DNA of 64,000 nucleotides from Prevotella sp. GTDB lineage: Bacteria > Bacteroidota > Bacteroidia > Bacteroidales > Bacteroidaceae. Position numbers and translations under genes: made by a program. Location of the stretch: the NCBI GenBank assembly GCA_017478025.1, contig JAFVGZ010000029.1, forward strand, positions 1-64,000, written 5' to 3'. Positions 62,193 to 64,000 of the stretch are shown piece by piece. The notes below the pieces were generated by a model. The model saw only the letters and a list, made by a program, of their open reading frames with translations. It did no database searches and was not told the origin of the DNA. The number at the start of each line of letters is the position of its first letter. The stretch's first letter is position 1.

Positions 62193-63464
62193 TTATCGTT
62201 TGATGAACTCTACGCGGCGGTTCTTGGCACGGCCTGCATCGGTGTTGTTGTCGGCAACGGGCTCATGAGAACCCTTGCCCACGGCCTTGAGGTTGAAACC
62301 GTCCACGCCTAATCCTTCGAGAGCTTTCACCACAGCCTCTGCGCGCTTTTGCGACAGCGGGTCATTGATGGCGTCAGAGCCCTGGTTGTCGGTATGGCCC
62401 TGCACCTCAAAGCGAGCCGTAGGGTTCTTCTTCATATAGTCGGCCACCTTCTGAATCTCTGTCATCGACTCAGGCAGCAGGTCGGCCTTGCCCGTCTTGA
62501 AGAGAATGTTGTTGGTCACAAACTTACCTGTCTCCTGAATAGCCTTCTCAACGGCGGTCATCGACTGCTCATTACGGTCATAGAGGGCTACGGCACCCTT
62601 GGCAATCACCACGTTGCGGATGAAGGTGAGATCCTTGTATTCAAACGGTACCTGGAAGCACATCCATGTGGGCTGGTTGACACGTGGCAGGTTCACCACG
62701 CGCTTGTCATTGAAATATACCTTCAGCGCTCGCTTGTTGAACGACAGCGCTACATGGTTCCAGCCCTTCTTGAAGTTATATTCAAAATTACCACCGTGGT
62801 TTCCATTGAACATGTAGCCGTGCTCATAGCTATCACATACACCATGCCTCAGTACGAAGGCTGTCATATCACCTTCATCATGTCCCTCGCCGGGAAACTC
62901 TGAGCGCTCCTTGGTAACGGCAAGAATCAGCTTCAGATCGTTCAATCCCACATCATCCTTCTGGGGCCAATAGTAGAAGTCATACTCAATGGTGAACTCC
63001 TCAGGCAGATAGGCCCCCTGCTCCTTGATGAGCGGCTGTATCTGCGCATTGTCAGTAGGATTGATTGCCTTTACCCCACCCACGGTCTTGGTCTCTGTCG
63101 TGCCACTGAACATATCCCACTTCGATGGGAACTCGCCTACCTGCTCAGCAGTAACGTCATCCTGAAACATAATGGCAGAGCCGCGCTTAAAATCAGATGA
63201 GGTAGCGACAGCAGGAGCATCATCCCCCGCGTCAGCAACATCGGCAGCCTGAGAGCCTTTCCCTCCTTTCACCGCGCCGGTTGCCTCGCCGACAACCGTG
63301 TCAACACCCCTATCGACAGCCTTGTCAATAGCATTGTCAACAGTGCTCCCCACCTTGCTGGCGACCTTGTCTTTCACCCTGTTCAACCAACCTTGCGCAC
63401 CGGCATTTGCTGCAAATGCAAAGAGCACCACTAGCATCAGTAATAGTTTCTTCATCATAGTCAT
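62193..63464 (-). CDS. OmpA-family outer-membrane/peptidoglycan-associated protein
   Basis: 423 residues. Start at ATG 63464 or two codons later; a signal peptide follows (KKLLLMLVVLFAFAANAGAQ). Residues ~20-85 are an Ala/Val/Asp-rich spacer (KVGSTVDNAIDKAVDRGVDT). A ~190-residue beta-sandwich of the lectin-like type follows (IEYDFYYWPQKDDVGLNDLK, WNHVALSFNKRALKVYFNDK). The OmpA domain at about 305-423 has NILFKTGKADLLPES, EVQGHTDNQGSD, LSQKRAEAV and the terminal NRRVEF, expected to bind peptidoglycan. The jelly-roll insertion suggests a ligand-binding role. Confidence 0.85.
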   Translation of the reverse strand: MTMMKKLLLMLVVLFAFAANAGAQGWLNRVKDKVASKVGSTVDNAIDKAVDRGVDTVVGEATGAVKGGKGSQAADVADAGDDAPAVATSSDFKRGSAIMFQDDVTAEQVGEFPSKWDMFSGTTETKTVGGVKAINPTDNAQIQPLIKEQGAYLPEEFTIEYDFYYWPQKDDVGLNDLKLILAVTKERSEFPGEGHDEGDMTAFVLRHGVCDSYEHGYMFNGNHGGNFEYNFKKGWNHVALSFNKRALKVYFNDKRVVNLPRVNQPTWMCFQVPFEYKDLTFIRNVVIAKGAVALYDRNEQSMTAVEKAIQETGKFVTNNILFKTGKADLLPESMTEIQKVADYMKKNPTARFEVQGHTDNQGSDAINDPLSQKRAEAVVKALEGLGVDGFNLKAVGKGSHEPVADNNTDAGRAKNRRVEFIKR

Positions 63465-63491
63465 AATGTTTAGATAGTAAAAGTCGGGGAC

Positions 63492-63522
63492 AAAGATACA
63501 AATAATTTATAAAACACCAAAA
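63492..63522 (-). promoter_or_regulatory. promoter of the OmpA-family gene
   Basis: Minus strand TTTG (63519-63522), 19-base spacer, TATCTTTG (63492-63499), 27 bases before the ATG. The stretch 63523-63890 shows no gene. Confidence 0.8.
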
Positions 63523-63889
63523 GAAATGCAAAGAAAATAACTGGGACGAATTAATGAATGCATGCAAAGCGGCCCTATTCCGACTACTACATGCCGACAT
63601 TCCTACAGAAAGTACCCTTTAAGGTCATTCTTCTATTTGAAGGTATCAATAAATTCTACTTTACTTGCGCCATTCAAAACTTCTCCTTATCTGTGCAACC
63701 GAAAAGTTATTAAATTCATGACCATACTCCCGATTTTCATATAAAATTCAGGAGTACACTCCTATATTTTATTGATTGTATGTATAAGATCCGGCTACGA
63801 AGAATTGTTTTTCGTTCAGGATTTCCTGAATATGCTTTGGGGCGGTGAGATATTCTAATCTGCAATCACCGTTGACAAAGAAAAAATGC

Positions 63890-63922
63890 CCAAATAAAAG
63901 AACCCTCACGAGGTGAGAGTTC
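63890..63922 (-). terminator. minus-strand terminator at the window end
   Basis: GAACCCTCAC (63900-63909) and GTGAGAGTTC (63913-63922) pair with one mismatch; on the minus strand the stem is followed by TTTTATTTG. Confidence 0.65.
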
Positions 63923-63938
63923 CTGCTGCGTAACGTAA

Positions 63939-63953
63939 GTGGAGATGGAGGGA
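63939..63953 (-). other. possible tRNA 3'-end remnant (att-like scrap)
   Basis: On the minus strand the bases read TCCCTCCATCTCCAC, which fits the T-stem 3' strand, acceptor 3' strand and discriminator of a tRNA, and they lie directly upstream of a terminator. The remainder of a tRNA (T-stem 5' strand GAGGG, anticodon arm) is not present to the right, so this is not a complete gene. Confidence 0.3.
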
Positions 63954-64000
63954 ATAGACCAATCATTTGCTCTAAGCCTCACAAAATTCCAATTCGTTTA

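Overview
The window looks like a chromosomal segment of a member of the Bacteroidales, most likely the Prevotellaceae. The evidence is the -7 promoter motif TAnnTTTG with an upstream TTG or TTTG box, a SusC/SusD pair, short type IX secretion (T9SS) C-terminal tails ending in GIYI-type motifs, BspA-type leucine-rich repeats, a fused gamma-alpha 2-oxoacid:ferredoxin oxidoreductase subunit, and many short dispersed intergenic repeats. No rRNA gene, complete tRNA gene, insertion sequence or CRISPR array was found.

Region by region. 0.1-5.7 kb: two overlapping large surface-protein genes. The first (BspA repeats, cohesin-like domains, dockerin) has lost its 5' end. The second is a chain of MBG-type Ig repeats with a 468-bp DNA period. 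5.8-11.7 kb: an AT-rich six-gene block, all on the plus strand, encoding an AlbA/Schlafen-type regulator, a GNAT plus PUA/EVE-like fusion, an ASCH protein, a P-loop kinase fused to a TIGR04255-like domain, a small protein and a metallo-beta-lactamase-fold hydrolase. This block lies between two ~0.5-kb direct repeats (end of the MBG gene, and a BspA gene fragment at 11.8-12.4 kb). It is the best candidate in the window for an undescribed system, plausibly defence or RNA-modification related. 13.1-13.8 kb: a PIN-type toxin-antitoxin pair.

13.9-31 kb: pectin-related and housekeeping genes. These are a rhamnogalacturonan lyase (PL11), a ComEC-core membrane protein overlapping it, a coiled-coil secreted protein, an AmpG-like permease, XerD, a YqiA-like esterase, a very large PL1 pectate lyase with autotransporter-type beta-strand repeats, and two secreted proteins of unknown function. 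31.5-41.4 kb, mostly minus strand: korB-korA, a DUF4861-like protein, pyrE, ispG, purE, a PAP2-like membrane protein and rpoN.

42.4-56.4 kb: a fructan utilisation locus. It holds a membrane-bound sugar sensor fused directly to an AraC output domain, SusC, SusD, a DUF4960-like surface glycan-binding lipoprotein, two GH32 enzymes, an inner-membrane MFS sugar importer and a PfkB fructokinase. The inferred flow is: fructan bound and cut at the surface, oligosaccharides imported through SusCD, trimmed to fructose by the periplasmic exo-GH32, carried in by MFS and phosphorylated. The locus is bounded by two families of repeats that occur in opposite orientation at its two ends. 56.7-64 kb: an SLC13 permease with RCK_C domains, a CPA2 antiporter, an amidohydrolase and an OmpA-family protein. 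The end of the window carries a terminator next to what looks like the 3' scrap of a tRNA gene.

Three families of dispersed repeats deserve attention: a 22-bp-period hairpin array at three loci, an 88-bp promoter-carrying module upstream of rpoN and of the SLC13 gene, and a palindromic GC-rich element at 21.2 kb with a relative at 58.8 kb.
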